From CALBZH01 sp964538515 (GTDB taxonomy: Bacteria > Desulfobacterota > Syntrophobacteria > Syntrophobacterales > Syntrophobacteraceae): 64,000 bases of DNA. The notes beneath the pieces were generated by a model. It made no database searches. It worked only from the letters and a program-made list of their open reading frames with translations, and was not told where the DNA came from. The DNA lies in contig CAZIEW010000007.1 in the NCBI GenBank assembly GCA_964538515.1, positions 1 to 64,000 of the forward strand, given 5' to 3'. Made by a program: the position numbers and the translations under genes. This document shows, piece after piece, positions 7,582 to 16,151 of this stretch (position 1 is the first letter of the stretch; each line of letters starts with the position of its first letter).

Positions 7582-10500
7582 GGCAAATGACCTTCTTCTT
7601 CTCCCCCGTTGACCGTCTCCAGGATCGCGGCCCCCAGGGTGTAGCCGGCGCCGAACGCCACCAGGCCGACCTTGCTTCCCGGCTGCATCGATGGAAGCAC
7701 CCGTTCGAGGCAGATGGGGATCGTGCTGGATGAGGTGTTGCCGATGTCCCTGATGTTGCTGAAGACCCTGTCCTCGGGAAGCTTCAGGAGCCGCTGCACG
7801 GCGGCCGTGATGCGTTTGTTGGCCTGGTGAGGCACGACGAGGTCCAGGTCGCCCGGGGTCAGGCCACTCAGCCTGCAAGCTTGACCCAGGATGGACACCA
7901 TTGATTTGCTGGCCTCCCGCGCCACTTCGTTGCCTTTCATGCAGATGCAGCCGTCTCTCTTGGAAAGGGGCACTGTCAGGGCCCGCGTTTTGTCGCCGAT
8001 CGAGGAAAGCACAGGGCGCTCGAGCCGCGCGGCAGCGGGAGTCCATGGAGAGGCGGCAAGAATCGTCGCTGTCGCCGCATCCCCGAACAGGAACGCCGTC
8101 GATTGGTCCTCGAGATCCAACAACGGCGAAAGCACCTCCGCCGTGACCAACAGGACGCAGCGCTCGGGGCTGCTCTGGATCATGTCGTGCGCGATCTGCA
8201 GCCCATACAGGTATCCTGAGCAGGCGGCGCTGATGTCGAACGCCTGCACCGGTTGCTCCCTCCGGACGCCGCCGAGGGCGGTGAGGAGCTCGCAGGCGAT
8301 GGAAGGACTCGCGAACAGGGGCGTGCCCGTGGTGCAGATGACGGCGCCGATTCGGTCCAGGCCAATGGGCACGGTCTCCAACAGTCTCCGGCTCGCGTCC
8401 AAGGCAAGGCTCAGCACCGTCTCGCCCTCCCCGACCCATCTTCTGGATTCGATCCCCATGCGCTTCACCACATCCTTGGACGACCACTCGGGGAATTTTG
8501 CGAGCAGCACGTCATTGGGGACGGAGCGCGCACCCAGCGCACAGGCGATTCCCGAGATGTAGACCGGTGTCCCGGTTGGAGAAGGAGCCGCTCCGACCGC
8601 GGGCTGCAGAGCGACCTGGACCCGAATTTCGGGCCGCCTTCGGGAAAGGACGGCCCGCTCTTTCGGGGGTACGATCCGGGCAGCCGGAGCGACTTCTCCA
8701 GTCACCCTGATGCTCAAAATGCTCTCCCCCACGGCGACGGTCTGGCCTTCTTCGACGAACACCTCCTCGATCACCCCCGAAGCGGGAGCCGCCACTTCCG
8801 CCACAGCCTTGTTCGTTTCCACCGTGCCGATCACGTCCCCTTCCTGGATCTCGTCGCCGGCTTCAACCGCCAGCTCGACCACGATGCAGAATTCATCGGC
8901 AGGGCTCAACGCCAACGCCTTGACGAAAACCAGCGACGGATCCTCCACCTCCCCGGCCTGCCACTCCACAGAAAGGTCGAGGAGCTCGGCCGCCTTTTCC
9001 AACAACGCCCGGTATGACGGCAGCACGGCAAGCTGATTTTCGAAGTTGCAGGGAACGAAGGTGTCGGGACGCGTGACGCGGGCCATTTGGACCGGCCTTT
9101 TCACCGTTTCCGAGAGTGTGGCGATCAACTCGGCTCCGAGGCCGCACGAACGGTTGTCCTCGTGGATGACGATGAGCCTTCCCGATTTTTCAACCGACCT
9201 CAGGATGGTCTCCGTGTCGAGGGGCGAGAGCGTGCGGGGATCCACAACTTCTGCAGAAAGGTCGACGTGGGAAAGGGTTTCAGCCACCTCCTCACAAAGC
9301 GCAATCGTATTGCCCCAGCCCACCAGCGTGATATCGCTTCCCTCCCTCAGGACCCGCGACGTTCCGATGGGAGTCACCAGATCGATCTGATCGGGATGAA
9401 GCGTAATGCTTCTCTCGTTGAGGAGGCTCTTCGGATAGAAAAACACGGTCGGCCGCCCCGATTCGAAGGCCGCGTTAAGAAGACCCGCCGCATCGACGGC
9501 ATTCGAGGGCATCATGACGTCGATACCGGGAACATGCGCCACGATGGCTTCAAATGACTGGGCGTGGAACGGCCCAAGCCCGGGCCGGTAGCCGCCACAC
9601 GTGACCATCACGATCACCGGAGCCTGCCATCCTCCGTCCGTGCGCCAGTGCATGCTCCCCAGCTCACTCACGATCTGGTTGAAGGCGAGCGGCAAAAAGT
9701 CCGCAAACTGCAGGAAGGCGACCGGTCTGCCACCGGCAAGAGCCTGCCCGATGGATTTGCCCACAATGGTGGATTCACTCAACGGCGCATTCCTCACCCG
9801 GCCCGGAAACTGCGTCGAGAGCCCGCGCGTGACTCCGAAGACGTCCCCTTTGGGATCCTCGATGTCCTCACCGAAAAGGGTCACCCGGCCATCGCGCTGC
9901 AAGCGAGCCCTCAGAACCTCGCGGATCGCCTCGCCCATGGCCAGGCCATCGGTGCAGTCATAGCGAGCCTCATCAACTCCCAAGGAGCTGACTCTGGCAG
10001 GCAGATCCGCCTTCGCAACGAGGCAGGGCAAGGGATCGGGAGCACTTCGAGCGGAGTCGACCGCAGCCTGGATGACGGACCGGATCTCCTCACGGAGCGC
10101 TGCAAGCTCCGATTCCGAAAGCCCCTCGCGCAGCAGCAGACGCTCCAGCCGTGGGATGGGGTCAAGCGCCCGAGCCTCCCGCATTTCCTCGGCGGAGCGG
10201 TACACCTCCTGGCGGTCGGCATTGGTGTGGTCGGAAAGCCGCGGAACATGCACCACACAGATCCGTGGCTCTCTCGAAGCCCTCATCTCCCTAACGAGAC
10301 GCCCGAATACCGCATCGCATTCGACGACGTCGGACCCATTGCAATGCGTAATGCCCACACCGTAGAACGAGTCGGCACGACGCCCCCTGAGATCGTAGAA
10401 CGTGCGCCCCGCGGTTCGGGTCGAGATGGCAAGACCGTTGTCATGGACCAGGAAAAGCACGGGGCTCCCATCCCTCGCCGCCTCGCCGATCGCTTCCAGC

Positions 10501-10952
10501 ACTTCCCCCTGCTGCGTGGCTCCTTCACCCAGGCCACAGACGACGACGGGACTCCCCTCACCACCCGCGACGGCCGACGCCACGCCGACCGCCTGCAGGG
10601 CGCTGTTCCCCACGGGCCCCACCAGACTCAACAGATTCAGGTCGGGACAGCTGATGTGCGCGCTCATCTGCCGGCCCCGCGAGTGCGAGGTGTCTTTGCA
10701 GAACAGGCTCAGGAAGAACATCTCCGGCGGAAGTCCCCGAGCCAGCATCAACGCCTTGTCGCGGTAATGGCAGTGAAGCCAGTCGAAGGGATTGAGGTGG
10801 AAAGCCAAAGCGGCGGTGGCTTCATGCCCCGCCCCGGAAACATGGAACACGGCCTCCCCCGTCCGGGTGAAGCCCCCTTCCAGCTCGTCGATGATCCGTG
10901 CCGACAGCATGGATCGGTAAAGCGCCAACAGCGTCGAAGTGGTAGCCGTCAT
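7578..10952 (-). CDS. Fusion: 2-oxoacid dehydrogenase E1-alpha, E1-beta, lipoyl domain, KASIII
   Basis: A 1124-residue protein from ATG 10952 (MTATTSTLL, GGGGA upstream); an ATG at 10988 is a weaker option. Residues 1-330 are the thiamine-diphosphate E1-alpha fold (GEGATQQGE ... HDNGLAIST). Residues 340-660 are E1-beta (LFGEDIEDPKGDVFG, APLSESTIVG, HAQSFEAI). Residues 680-750 are a lipoyl domain with GTVETNKAVAEV, Lys715 being the expected lipoylation site. Residues 795-1124 are a FabH-type ketoacyl-ACP synthase III with the full triad: Cys911 (SAACSG), His1042 (PHQANK), Asn1072 (GNTSSS). No E2 catalytic domain is present in the protein or the operon. The expected activity, by family knowledge, is decarboxylation of a 2-oxoacid, transfer to lipoyl and, by inference, condensation with malonyl-ACP. 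E3 follows with an ATGA overlap. Confidence 0.92.
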   Translation of the reverse strand: MTATTSTLLALYRSMLSARIIDELEGGFTRTGEAVFHVSGAGHEATAALAFHLNPFDWLHCHYRDKALMLARGLPPEMFFLSLFCKDTSHSRGRQMSAHISCPDLNLLSLVGPVGNSALQAVGVASAVAGGEGSPVVVCGLGEGATQQGEVLEAIGEAARDGSPVLFLVHDNGLAISTRTAGRTFYDLRGRRADSFYGVGITHCNGSDVVECDAVFGRLVREMRASREPRICVVHVPRLSDHTNADRQEVYRSAEEMREARALDPIPRLERLLLREGLSESELAALREEIRSVIQAAVDSARSAPDPLPCLVAKADLPARVSSLGVDEARYDCTDGLAMGEAIREVLRARLQRDGRVTLFGEDIEDPKGDVFGVTRGLSTQFPGRVRNAPLSESTIVGKSIGQALAGGRPVAFLQFADFLPLAFNQIVSELGSMHWRTDGGWQAPVIVMVTCGGYRPGLGPFHAQSFEAIVAHVPGIDVMMPSNAVDAAGLLNAAFESGRPTVFFYPKSLLNERSITLHPDQIDLVTPIGTSRVLREGSDITLVGWGNTIALCEEVAETLSHVDLSAEVVDPRTLSPLDTETILRSVEKSGRLIVIHEDNRSCGLGAELIATLSETVKRPVQMARVTRPDTFVPCNFENQLAVLPSYRALLEKAAELLDLSVEWQAGEVEDPSLVFVKALALSPADEFCIVVELAVEAGDEIQEGDVIGTVETNKAVAEVAAPASGVIEEVFVEEGQTVAVGESILSIRVTGEVAPAARIVPPKERAVLSRRRPEIRVQVALQPAVGAAPSPTGTPVYISGIACALGARSVPNDVLLAKFPEWSSKDVVKRMGIESRRWVGEGETVLSLALDASRRLLETVPIGLDRIGAVICTTGTPLFASPSIACELLTALGGVRREQPVQAFDISAACSGYLYGLQIAHDMIQSSPERCVLLVTAEVLSPLLDLEDQSTAFLFGDAATATILAASPWTPAAARLERPVLSSIGDKTRALTVPLSKRDGCICMKGNEVAREASKSMVSILGQACRLSGLTPGDLDLVVPHQANKRITAAVQRLLKLPEDRVFSNIRDIGNTSSSTIPICLERVLPSMQPGSKVGLVAFGAGYTLGAAILETVNGGEEEGHLP

Positions 10953-11031
10953 TTGAATCCCCAGTGCTCCATCACAAACGAAAGACATCTTCTTGATGAC
11001 CTTGGTAATGCCAGCGGTCGAGAACGCACGC

Positions 11032-11168
11032 GTGCAATTCGAGACCGTTGGCTTCAGGTTTCCCTGTTCAGGTTTCAGTCGAACGGCTTCTGGCCTCTCT
11101 CGCTGACACCCGAAACCAGACACCCGACACCTCGGCTAAGGGCAATCACACACGGTCGTGAATTGCAC
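11032..11168 (-). repeat. 137-bp dispersed element with terminal inverted repeats, copy 1
   Basis: The ends gtgcaattcgagaccgt and acggtcgtgaattgcac are inverse complements over 15 of 17 bases. The whole element matches 63805-63941 (also 137 bp) in opposite orientation and, more weakly, 53457-53592. A doubled tcgggtgtc motif lies inside. The form is that of a MITE or mobile intergenic repeat. It is in the leader of the fusion gene. Confidence 0.75.
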
Positions 11169-11211
11169 CCGGGACGCACCCCGAGACAGTGGGCCAAGTC
11201 GATGGGCACAA

Positions 11212-11241
11212 ACTATAATGGACATTCAGTGGTAAAGACAA
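11212..11241 (-). promoter_or_regulatory. Possible sigma-70 promoter of the E1-KASIII operon
   Basis: On the minus strand TTGTCT is followed 18 bases later by TATAGT, a good -10 and a moderate -35. It points toward the fusion gene, about 260 bases upstream of its start, with the 137-bp element between them. No -24/-12 promoter was seen here. Confidence 0.35.
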
Positions 11242-11439
11242 CTCCAAAATCAAACTAACTGACTGATATGTATTAACATTATTTGATCACGAGAAATCAC
11301 TCACTGCTTTCCTTCCCCAAGTGAGCAGCCATCCTGGCGACAAGGATTCCGGCTTTCCGCTCCCAGGGGGCGCTGCTGGTGACTTGGGATCGCGATGAGG
11401 CTGTCCATTGGCGAGCCCGACCGCAGGAAGCGTGATCCA

Positions 11440-11513
11440 GGCCATTCCTTGGCCGGAATCCACACAGTCCTTGGAGCTGGTTGGATCCCGGCTAAGAGGC
11501 TGCCGGGATGACG
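11440..11513. repeat. Dispersed palindromic repeat (GGATCCCGGCT family), copy
   Basis: The segment contains gccggaatccac, then ggatcccggctaagag and gccgggatgacg. It resembles 13488-13572 and 43155-43228. It directly follows the stop of the sigma-54 activator gene and could act as a transcription end, but the function is unproven. Confidence 0.5.
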
Positions 11514-11514
11514 G

Positions 11515-13302
11515 TCACCTGGAGGCGAAGAGGCCGTGCTTTTTCAGCTTCCGGGCGATGGTGGACTGATTGACGCCGAGGGTGGCCGCGATGGCCTGCT
11601 GGGCCTTGTGGAGGGTGAGAGCCTGGGTCAAAATGGCTTTTTCATAGGCATCGAGCATCTCCTGGAGCGATCCTCCCTGAAGCGAGTGATCCTGCGAGGA
11701 GAACGCACGGCTCGATCGTCGGGCGATCGGGGCAGGCAGGTCGGGGAGGTCGATGCGAGGGCCTTCGGACATGACGACCAGCCGCTCGCAGAGGTTCATG
11801 AGCTCACGGACGTTGCCGGGGTAAGTGTAGCTCTGGAGCGCATCGAGGGCGGCGCCGGTCACGGACTTGGCCGATCCCGTCCGGGCGCCGAAATGCTCGA
11901 GAAAGTGGTGGATGAGCGGCAGGATGTCCTCGCGCCTTTCCCGAAGGGGGGCGATGACGATGGGAATGACGTTGAGGCGGTAGTAGAGGTCGCGCCGGAA
12001 TTGCCGCTCCGCCACCATGGCTTCGAGGTCCCGGTTGGTGGCGGCGATGATCCGAACATCCAGCTTCCGGCTGACGGTACCGCCGATGCGCGTGGCACGG
12101 CCGTCTTCAAGAAATCTCAGAAGCTTCACCTGGGATGCGAGGGGCAGCTCGGCGATTTCGTCGAGGAAGAGAATCCCCTTGTGAGCCAGCTCCACGAGGC
12201 CGACCTTGCCGCTCTTTTCGGCGCCTGTGAAGGCCCCTCGCTCGTAGCCGAAGAGCTCCGATTCCACCAGGTTTTCCGGGATGGCACCGCAATTGATCTT
12301 GATCATGGGATTCGCGGCCCGCGCGGAGTGCTTGTGGATCAGGTCGGCGATGAGCCCTTTGCCCGTTCCCGACTCCCCCAGGATCAGCACGTTGGAATCC
12401 ACCCCGCTCACCTTGAGCGCCTGTTTGAGGACCGCCGTCATGCTCGGGCTTCGGGCCACGATGGCTCTAGACTCGACCTCCTCGATCTGCATGTGGCGCA
12501 GCTGCTTTCGGATCTCGTCGCTGATGGCTTCCTGCTGCTCCAGCTCCTCCCGCAGCCGGTCGATCTCCGTGATGTCCCGCTCGTTGATGACCACGCGCGT
12601 GACGTTTCCCGCTTCGTCGAGAACAGGGCTCCCAGTCACCATGAGCTTGCGCCCTGCGCGCGTCTGCTGGATCAGAGTCGCCCTCTCCCCGGTCTTCAGC
12701 ACCTCCATGGTGACGGAGCGGTCGATGAGGCCGTCTTGGAGCAGCTCGTCCATGGCATGGCCGATGACATCGGACGCCCGGATCGCGTTGATGCGCTCCG
12801 ATGCCGGGTTGATGCGGACGACGACGCCGCGGCTGTCACAGACCCACAGACCGTCCGATGAGGAATCGATGATGGCGTCCAGCTCCCGGCTGAGCTGCTG
12901 GACAGAGAGCAGCTGCTGGGTGATGGCTTCCAGCTCCGTTGCGTCTTCAAACACGCACAGCACCCCAACGGATCGCCCTCCCACAAGGATCGGGCTGACC
13001 TTGGCCAGAAACGAAGTCCCGTCGAGACCCTGTACGGAGATTCCGGATCGGTACTCGAAGTCCTTCAGGGTCTGCGAAACCACGGGACTGAGCTGAGGTA
13101 GAATCTCGGCCAGGGCGGCGCCGGCGTGAAGCCCGAGGGCGCGCTCGGCAACCCCGTTCGCGAAGACAAGGGTACCGTTTTCGTCCATGGCGATGACGCC
13201 GGCCCGGGAGGCATTCAGCAGGGAGAGGCTGAATTGCTCCCACGCAGGCTTGGTTTGGGGGATAGAGGGTTCTGAGGGATCCGTCCGAGCGGTTTTCGAC
13301 AT
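11515..13302 (-). CDS. Sigma-54-dependent activator, PAS-PAS-AAA-TyrR-type HTH
   Basis: A 595-residue enhancer-binding protein. ATG 13302 (MSKTARTD) follows AAGGGGAG; the upstream open frame lacks a better start. Two PAS sensory domains occupy about residues 25-130 and 140-250. The AAA+ domain spans about 285-520, with Walker A GESGTGKG (309-316), the sigma-54-contacting GAFTGA (356-361) and Walker B ILFLDE. The C-terminal helix-turn-helix (ATLGVNQSTIARKLKKHG) is of the TyrR type. A paralog lies divergently 508 bases away. TyrR-like activators often control amino-acid genes, which fits the neighbouring aminotransferase-LIV operon. Its target could also be the fusion operon on its own strand. 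Confidence 0.9.
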   Translation of the reverse strand: MSKTARTDPSEPSIPQTKPAWEQFSLSLLNASRAGVIAMDENGTLVFANGVAERALGLHAGAALAEILPQLSPVVSQTLKDFEYRSGISVQGLDGTSFLAKVSPILVGGRSVGVLCVFEDATELEAITQQLLSVQQLSRELDAIIDSSSDGLWVCDSRGVVVRINPASERINAIRASDVIGHAMDELLQDGLIDRSVTMEVLKTGERATLIQQTRAGRKLMVTGSPVLDEAGNVTRVVINERDITEIDRLREELEQQEAISDEIRKQLRHMQIEEVESRAIVARSPSMTAVLKQALKVSGVDSNVLILGESGTGKGLIADLIHKHSARAANPMIKINCGAIPENLVESELFGYERGAFTGAEKSGKVGLVELAHKGILFLDEIAELPLASQVKLLRFLEDGRATRIGGTVSRKLDVRIIAATNRDLEAMVAERQFRRDLYYRLNVIPIVIAPLRERREDILPLIHHFLEHFGARTGSAKSVTGAALDALQSYTYPGNVRELMNLCERLVVMSEGPRIDLPDLPAPIARRSSRAFSSQDHSLQGGSLQEMLDAYEKAILTQALTLHKAQQAIAATLGVNQSTIARKLKKHGLFASR

Positions 13303-13487
13303 TGTGCTCCCCTTCGTGCCGTGATGAGACCTCATAAGAAGGCTTCCATGCATTGGCAATGCAATCTTACATAACAGTGGTATCTTCTGGAAAGCTTTCA
13401 ATCGGGTGCAAAACCCAGCACTCACTCCTCAGGTGCGGGGCAGTCGCCCAACAACGGGTAACACCAAAGAGCAGGAAGCCCTCATGC

Positions 13488-13572
13488 CGTCATTCCGGCA
13501 TGTCTCTCGCCGGAATCCAGGGTTTTCTTTAGAATAGTGCTGGATCCCGGCTAAAAGAACGCCGGAATGACG
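13488..13572. repeat. Dispersed palindromic repeat, best-formed copy
   Basis: Ends cgtcattccggc and gccggaatgacg are perfect 12-base inverse complements. Inside are ccggaatccagg and ggatcccggct. It lies between the two divergent activator genes, so it may separate their promoters. Related copies are at 11440-11513 and 43155-43228. Confidence 0.65.
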
Positions 13573-13809
13573 AGCTCCGGGGGAACGGTTGACGCAACAG
13601 GGGGATGCCAATTCAGTTTGAGAAAACGGTTTGAGAAAGGGTATACGTGTCTGTGGACGACGATCACCGGTCCCGCCATGGGCGGCGGCCTGCCGATCCC
13701 CCGGCTGGAGCGATCCTTAGACGCATCTGAGTCCCTCGGTCAGCGACGGTTGCGCATCCGTTCCGGATGCGTGAAGACGGGAGCAGCGTGGCGTTGCCAG
13801 TGAGCGAAG

Positions 13810-15597
13810 ATGGAGCAACGAGCACCCACTTTTGAGCAGATTCTCAACGGGAGCCGCAATGGCGTGGTCGCAACCGACGCGTCGGGCTCCATCGTCTTTG
13901 CGAATGCACGGATTCAGGACTTGCTCGGGATCGACCCCCGCAGGATTACCGGACTCCCGGTAACCACTGCCCTCCCCGTGTTGAGCGCACCGGTGCAGCG
14001 AGCTTTGGCCTCGGGGCAGCCCCAGCTTGGGGTCCAGGTCCAGGCCGGCGATGGGACGCTCATGCTCAACGTCACGTTCATCCGGGACGAGGATCGGGTC
14101 CTCGGAACCGTCTGCAGCCTCCAGCCGGCAGAGCTCCTCGAGCTCTCCGCGCAGAAGCTTGAATCCTACAAGAAGCTCAACCGGCAGCTCAACGCCATCA
14201 TCCAGTCGTCTTCGGACGGCATCTGGGTCTGCGACGGCCGCGGCATGGTGACGACCGTGAACGAGGCCTCGGAGAAGCTCAACGGCATCAAGGCCGAAAG
14301 CGTCGTGGGCAAGCACGTTACGGAGGTCATGGAGAGCGGCCTCTTCGACCGGTCGGTGACACTCGAAGTGCTGAAGACGGGCCGTCAGGTGAGCATCGTC
14401 CAGGCGATCAAGAACACGAACCGCCTCCTTCTCGTCACGGGGACTCCCGTGTTCGACGAAGCGGGGAAGATCTTCCTGGTCGTGGTCAACGAGCGGGACA
14501 TGACGCAGCTCGACGCCATTCGGGAGCAGCTGGAGCAGTCGCGGATGGTGACGGAAAAATACCGGGACGAGCTGGCTGAGCTGAGCGTGCTCGAGCTCCA
14601 GAAACAGGAGATCATCGCGGAGCACCCCGCCATGCGCCGCGTCCTGCGAACGGCGCTCAAGCTCGCGCACCTGGAAGCCTCCAACATCCTCATCCTGGGG
14701 GAATCCGGAACGGGCAAGGGGCTGCTGGCCAAGTTCATCCACAAGAACGGGCACCGCAGCACGAAGCCCCTGGTGCAAATCAACTGCGCGGCCCTGCCCG
14801 AAAGCCTGCTCGAAGCGGAGCTGTTCGGCTACGAGCGCGGGGCTTTTACGGGGGCACGGGTGCAGGGCAAGGCCGGATTGTTCGAGCTGGCCCAAGGCGG
14901 CACCCTCTTCCTGGATGAAATCGGGGACCTTCCGCTGCCCGTCCAGGCCAAGCTTCTAAAATACTTGGACGATCACGAAGTGTTGCGGTTGGGCAGCCTG
15001 AAGCCGCGCAAGATCGACTGCACCGTCATCGCCGCCACCAATCGGGATCTCGAGCAGCTCACCCGTGACCGGCTGTTCCGGCAGGATCTCTACTACCGGC
15101 TGAACACCTTCACGATCCACATCCCGCCGCTCCGGGACCGGGGCGAAGACATTTTCGAGCTCACGAGCCACTTTCTCCAGAAGTACAACCGCACGTACAG
15201 GGTGCGCAAACGCATCTCACCCGCCGGCTACGAAGCGCTCCAGGCTTACGAGTTTCCCGGAAACGTGCGGGAGCTCAAGGGCATCCTCAAAAAATCCCTC
15301 ATCATGAGCGACAAAGAGTGGCTCGACGATTCCATCGCCGGCTGCCTGGGGAGCGCCTCCAATCCCGGAACAGGCTCCACCCTTCGAAGCGCCGTGAACG
15401 AGACCTCGGGCGTGAGCCTCCAGCACGAGCTCAGTCGCGCAGAGCGGGACACGATCCTTCGGGCCCTGAAGGAATGCCGCTCGACCCGGGAGCTTGCCAA
15501 ACGGCTCGGAATCAGTCAGCCCACCGTCGTGCGCCGCCTCAAAAAATACGGGCTCACACCGCCGGGATTCAAGAATGAATCAACTGAAGGCGAATAA
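13810..15597 (+). CDS. Sigma-54-dependent activator, PAS-PAS-AAA-HTH (paralog)
   Basis: A 595-residue paralog of the divergent activator, with the same architecture. A first PAS-like domain spans about 5-105 and a second PAS about 120-230 (SSSDGIWVCDGRG). The AAA+ domain has Walker A GESGTGKG (297-304) and GAFTGA (344-349). A Fis/TyrR-type helix-turn-helix lies at the end (RLGISQPTVVRRLKKYG). The ribosome binding site is weak (GAGCGAAG). Its own last codons contain the first of three GATTCA-N4-TGAATC palindromes lying before a sigma-54 promoter at 16001. It is therefore the best candidate activator of the aminotransferase-LIV-AOR operon. The ligand of the PAS domains is not evident. Confidence 0.9.
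   Translation: MEQRAPTFEQILNGSRNGVVATDASGSIVFANARIQDLLGIDPRRITGLPVTTALPVLSAPVQRALASGQPQLGVQVQAGDGTLMLNVTFIRDEDRVLGTVCSLQPAELLELSAQKLESYKKLNRQLNAIIQSSSDGIWVCDGRGMVTTVNEASEKLNGIKAESVVGKHVTEVMESGLFDRSVTLEVLKTGRQVSIVQAIKNTNRLLLVTGTPVFDEAGKIFLVVVNERDMTQLDAIREQLEQSRMVTEKYRDELAELSVLELQKQEIIAEHPAMRRVLRTALKLAHLEASNILILGESGTGKGLLAKFIHKNGHRSTKPLVQINCAALPESLLEAELFGYERGAFTGARVQGKAGLFELAQGGTLFLDEIGDLPLPVQAKLLKYLDDHEVLRLGSLKPRKIDCTVIAATNRDLEQLTRDRLFRQDLYYRLNTFTIHIPPLRDRGEDIFELTSHFLQKYNRTYRVRKRISPAGYEALQAYEFPGNVRELKGILKKSLIMSDKEWLDDSIAGCLGSASNPGTGSTLRSAVNETSGVSLQHELSRAERDTILRALKECRSTRELAKRLGISQPTVVRRLKKYGLTPPGFKNESTEGE
15566..15581. promoter_or_regulatory. Palindrome GATTCA-N4-TGAATC, site 1 (putative enhancer)
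   Basis: A perfect six-plus-six palindrome within the last codons of the activator gene. It is one of three identical-arm sites upstream of the sigma-54 promoter at 16001, about 430 bases away. A role as binding site of a TyrR-type activator is inferred. Confidence 0.6.
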
Positions 15598-15632
15598 CGC
15601 GAGCCATATCTGCTTCCTCGTCCGACAGGACC

Positions 15633-15648
15633 GATTCAGCCATGAATC
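15633..15648. promoter_or_regulatory. Palindrome GATTCA-N4-TGAATC, site 2 (putative enhancer)
   Basis: The same arms as site 1, with spacer gcca, 36 bases after the activator stop codon and 67 bases (about 6.4 helical turns) from site 1. Confidence 0.65.
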
Positions 15649-15681
15649 AATCGTGCCTTGCCGGGCGCGGCGTTGCTGATT

Positions 15682-15763
15682 GGCAGCGCCGCCTTCCGCG
15701 GCGGCGTCGCCGTGCAGACGTGATGGCGCCTCTTCCGACACCGCCGTGGAAGCCGGCGCTGCC
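15682..15763. repeat. GC-rich palindromic intergenic repeat, copy 1
   Basis: Starts ggcagcgccgccttccgcgg and ends with its near inverse complement (ccgtggaagccggcgctgcc). Related to 19390-19454 and 25282-25362. It could form a long hairpin in RNA or DNA; the function is unknown. Confidence 0.65.
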
Positions 15764-15910
15764 CGGAGACTTTCCCTTGAGGGCGGATACGTCCTTGCTG
15801 CCCCGCACCCGAGCCCATGCCCCCACACCTGAATCAGGCCGGCTCAAATGCCCCTCGGAGTGGCAAGGCAAAACGACCTGCGCGTCTGATGCTCCACCAA
15901 GGACCTCCTG

Positions 15911-15926
15911 ATTCATCACTGAATCA
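15911..15926. promoter_or_regulatory. Palindrome GATTCA-N4-TGAATC, site 3 (putative enhancer)
   Basis: The same arms with spacer tcac, 75 bases upstream of the -24 element of the sigma-54 promoter. This is a usual distance for an enhancer-binding protein site. Confidence 0.7.
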
Positions 15927-16000
15927 ACCCAACCCGCGATTCGCGGCCAGCATTCAGATAAATCACGCAGAATCAGAAACTTAGGAAAGGCATGCTGGCA

Positions 16001-16016
16001 TGGCACCGTCGTTGCT
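16001..16016 (+). promoter_or_regulatory. Sigma-54 (-24/-12) promoter of the aminotransferase operon
   Basis: TGGCAC, five bases, then TTGCT matches the sigma-54 consensus (TGGCAC-N5-TTGCW) exactly. It lies 135 bases before the aminotransferase start. Transcription should begin near 16027. Confidence 0.8.
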
Positions 16017-16151
16017 GACTTCCGATGGACGTTTGGCAATCGGTATCGAACCCTTTGGATCGCGGTCACTCATGCTCCCATATTCCAACAGCGACTGGAC
16101 GTTCTCTGATTCAAAGCGCGACAGGATCCATTTCCGTCATAAGGAGTCATC

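Larger units (their letters stand above)
10953..11514. other. Intergenic region upstream of the E1-KASIII fusion
   Basis: These 560 bases lie between the 3' end of the sigma-54 activator gene and the start of the fusion gene, both on the minus strand. They hold a 137-bp dispersed element (11032-11168), a possible sigma-70 promoter, and part of a second repeat family (11440-11513). No protein gene is supported. Confidence 0.5.

Noticed and set aside
7582..8487. Long N-terminal extension of the dihydrolipoyl dehydrogenase frame
   Set aside because: The extension covers the KASIII domain in another frame and is low-complexity, Arg- and Gly-rich. The ATG at 7581 starts the FAD motif.
9564..11258. 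Plus-strand frame of 564 codons opposite the fusion gene
   Set aside because: Its residues mirror the antisense of the E1 domains, and no motif or start signal is present.
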